Part shown: positions 5,122-5,932 of the stretch, in pieces
Layout: each line of letters begins with the position of its first letter
How positions within the stretch are numbered: the stretch's first letter is position 1
NCBI GenBank assembly: GCA_003501385.1
Contig: DNPN01000043.1
Coordinates: forward strand, 1-5,932
Source: Rhizobium sp.
GTDB lineage: Bacteria; Pseudomonadota; Alphaproteobacteria; Rhizobiales; Rhizobiaceae
Reading direction: 5' to 3'
Length of the DNA: 5,932 nt
Program-made: the position numbers and the translations under genes
Notes under the pieces: generated by a model
Databases searched by the model: none
What the model saw: only the letters and a program-made list of their open reading frames with translations
What the model was told of the DNA's origin: nothing

Positions 5122-5932
5122 TGGAAAGCCATCTGCTTTTGCTGTTTCTGGCCTTGATTTTGGATCGGCTGGTGGGAGATCCACCATGGCTGTGGTCGCG
5201 CCTGCTGCATCCGGTTGTGGTGTTCGGGGCAGGGATCTCGTTTTTTGACCGATTACTGAACCGTCCCTCTTTTTCCGAGGGGTTTCGGCGGGTGCTCGGC
5301 GCGGTTTCCATTGCGCTGCTGCTATTGCTCAGTCTTACAGTTGGTGTCTTGCTGCATTGGATCTTTGCCAGCATTGGCCCAATGGGCTTTGTTGGCGAGG
5401 TGGTTATTGCTGCGGTATTTCTGGCGCAGCGCAGCCTGTTGGACCACGTGCGTGCCGTTGCCGTTGGTTTGCGCCGTGATGGCTTGGAGGGCGGGCGAAA
5501 AGCGGTATCGATGATTGTTGGTCGCGACCCCGCCGCACTCGATGAAGCCGGGGTGACACGCGCGGCCCTTGAGAGCTTGTCTGAGAATTTTGCCGATGGT
5601 GTTGTGGCTCCGGCCTTCTGGTATGCGGTTTTCGGCTTGCCGGGTCTGCTGGCCTATAAAATGCTCAATACGGCCGATTCGATGATTGGCCATAAATCCG
5701 AAAAATATCTGTATTTTGGCTGGGCCTCCGCACGGCTGGATGATCTGGCCAATTGGCCCGCAGCCCGGTTGTCGGGTCTGTTGATTGTTGCTGCGGCGTG
5801 GGTATCGGGTGGCACGCTTGCCGCAAAACGCTGCTTCTCCGTGATGATGTGCGATCATGGCCTGCACCGCTCGCCCAACTCCGGCTGGTCAGAGGCGGCA
5901 GCCGCAGGTGCTCTGGATGTGGCACTGGCGGG
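5121..5932 (+). CDS. cobD: Adenosylcobinamide-phosphate synthase, CobD/CbiB family (3' end beyond window)
   Basis: CbiB/CobD is an inner-membrane protein that joins aminopropanol (phosphate) to the f side chain of adenosylcobyric acid. The first 270 residues are present, and the frame is open to the right edge; family members are about 310-330 aa, so roughly 50 residues are missing. Visible signatures are LDRLVGDPPWLW (14-25), HPVVVFG (30-36), ESLSENFADGVVAPAF (151-166), YKMLNTADSMIGHKSEKY (179-196), GWASARLDDLANW (200-212) and RSPNSGWSEAAAAGAL (250-265). Hydrophobic stretches at about 5-15, 58-82, 88-103, 160-180 and 215-232 suit a multi-pass membrane protein. The ATG overlaps the cobC stop (TAATG) with TGAGG 7 nt upstream, so it is coupled to the operon. 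The P. denitrificans name is used; the synonym is cbiB. Confidence 0.95.
   Translation, partial: MESHLLLLFLALILDRLVGDPPWLWSRLLHPVVVFGAGISFFDRLLNRPSFSEGFRRVLGAVSIALLLLLSLTVGVLLHWIFASIGPMGFVGEVVIAAVFLAQRSLLDHVRAVAVGLRRDGLEGGRKAVSMIVGRDPAALDEAGVTRAALESLSENFADGVVAPAFWYAVFGLPGLLAYKMLNTADSMIGHKSEKYLYFGWASARLDDLANWPAARLSGLLIVAAAWVSGGTLAAKRCFSVMMCDHGLHRSPNSGWSEAAAAGALDVALA

Noticed and set aside
5322..5867. Minus-strand open frame opposite cobD
   Set aside because: It overlaps strongly conserved CbiB/CobD motifs on the plus strand and has no recognisable protein features.

Overview
The window is a compact block of six cobalamin (vitamin B12) biosynthesis genes, with no mobile elements, RNA genes or CRISPR. 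Gene content, intermediate-high GC and close resemblance (from memory) to the Pseudomonas denitrificans/rhizobial Cob proteins suggest an alphaproteobacterium of the Rhizobiales, probably Rhizobiaceae. No species can be named from the sequence alone.

Layout: two genes run leftward on the minus strand. cbiD (cobalt-precorrin-5B C1-methyltransferase family, 716..1843) is followed by cobK (precorrin-6A reductase family, 37..732 or from 765), and the two overlap. A divergent intergenic region of about 97 bp (1844..1940) separates them from a rightward run cobA (1941..2801) - cobB (2798..4105) - cobC (4105..5121) - cobD/cbiB (5121 to beyond the right edge). All three rightward junctions are stop/start overlaps (one ATGA, two TAATG), so these four genes are almost certainly one translationally coupled operon. 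The order cobA-B-C-D matches the order I recall for P. denitrificans. The 36 bases left of cobK hold no recognisable gene.

How the genes fit together: CobA makes precorrin-2 from uroporphyrinogen III at the branch point from haem. CbiD and CobK act in mid-pathway ring modification (C1 methylation/deacylation, then reduction of the precorrin-6A macrocycle). CobB amidates the a and c side chains. CobC makes (R)-1-amino-2-propanol phosphate, and the membrane protein CobD attaches it to the corrin. The ring-contraction, chelatase and other methyltransferase genes are outside the window.

This is a known type of pathway, and I see no undescribed system. Points worth a second look are a CbiD-type enzyme beside genes resembling the aerobic Cob set, a sharply AT-rich 130-bp patch inside cbiD, an 18-bp tandem duplication at the cobA/cobB junction that copies the cobB Shine-Dalgarno, a perfect 10-bp hairpin with a competing third arm inside cobA, and unconventional start sites for cobK and cobA.
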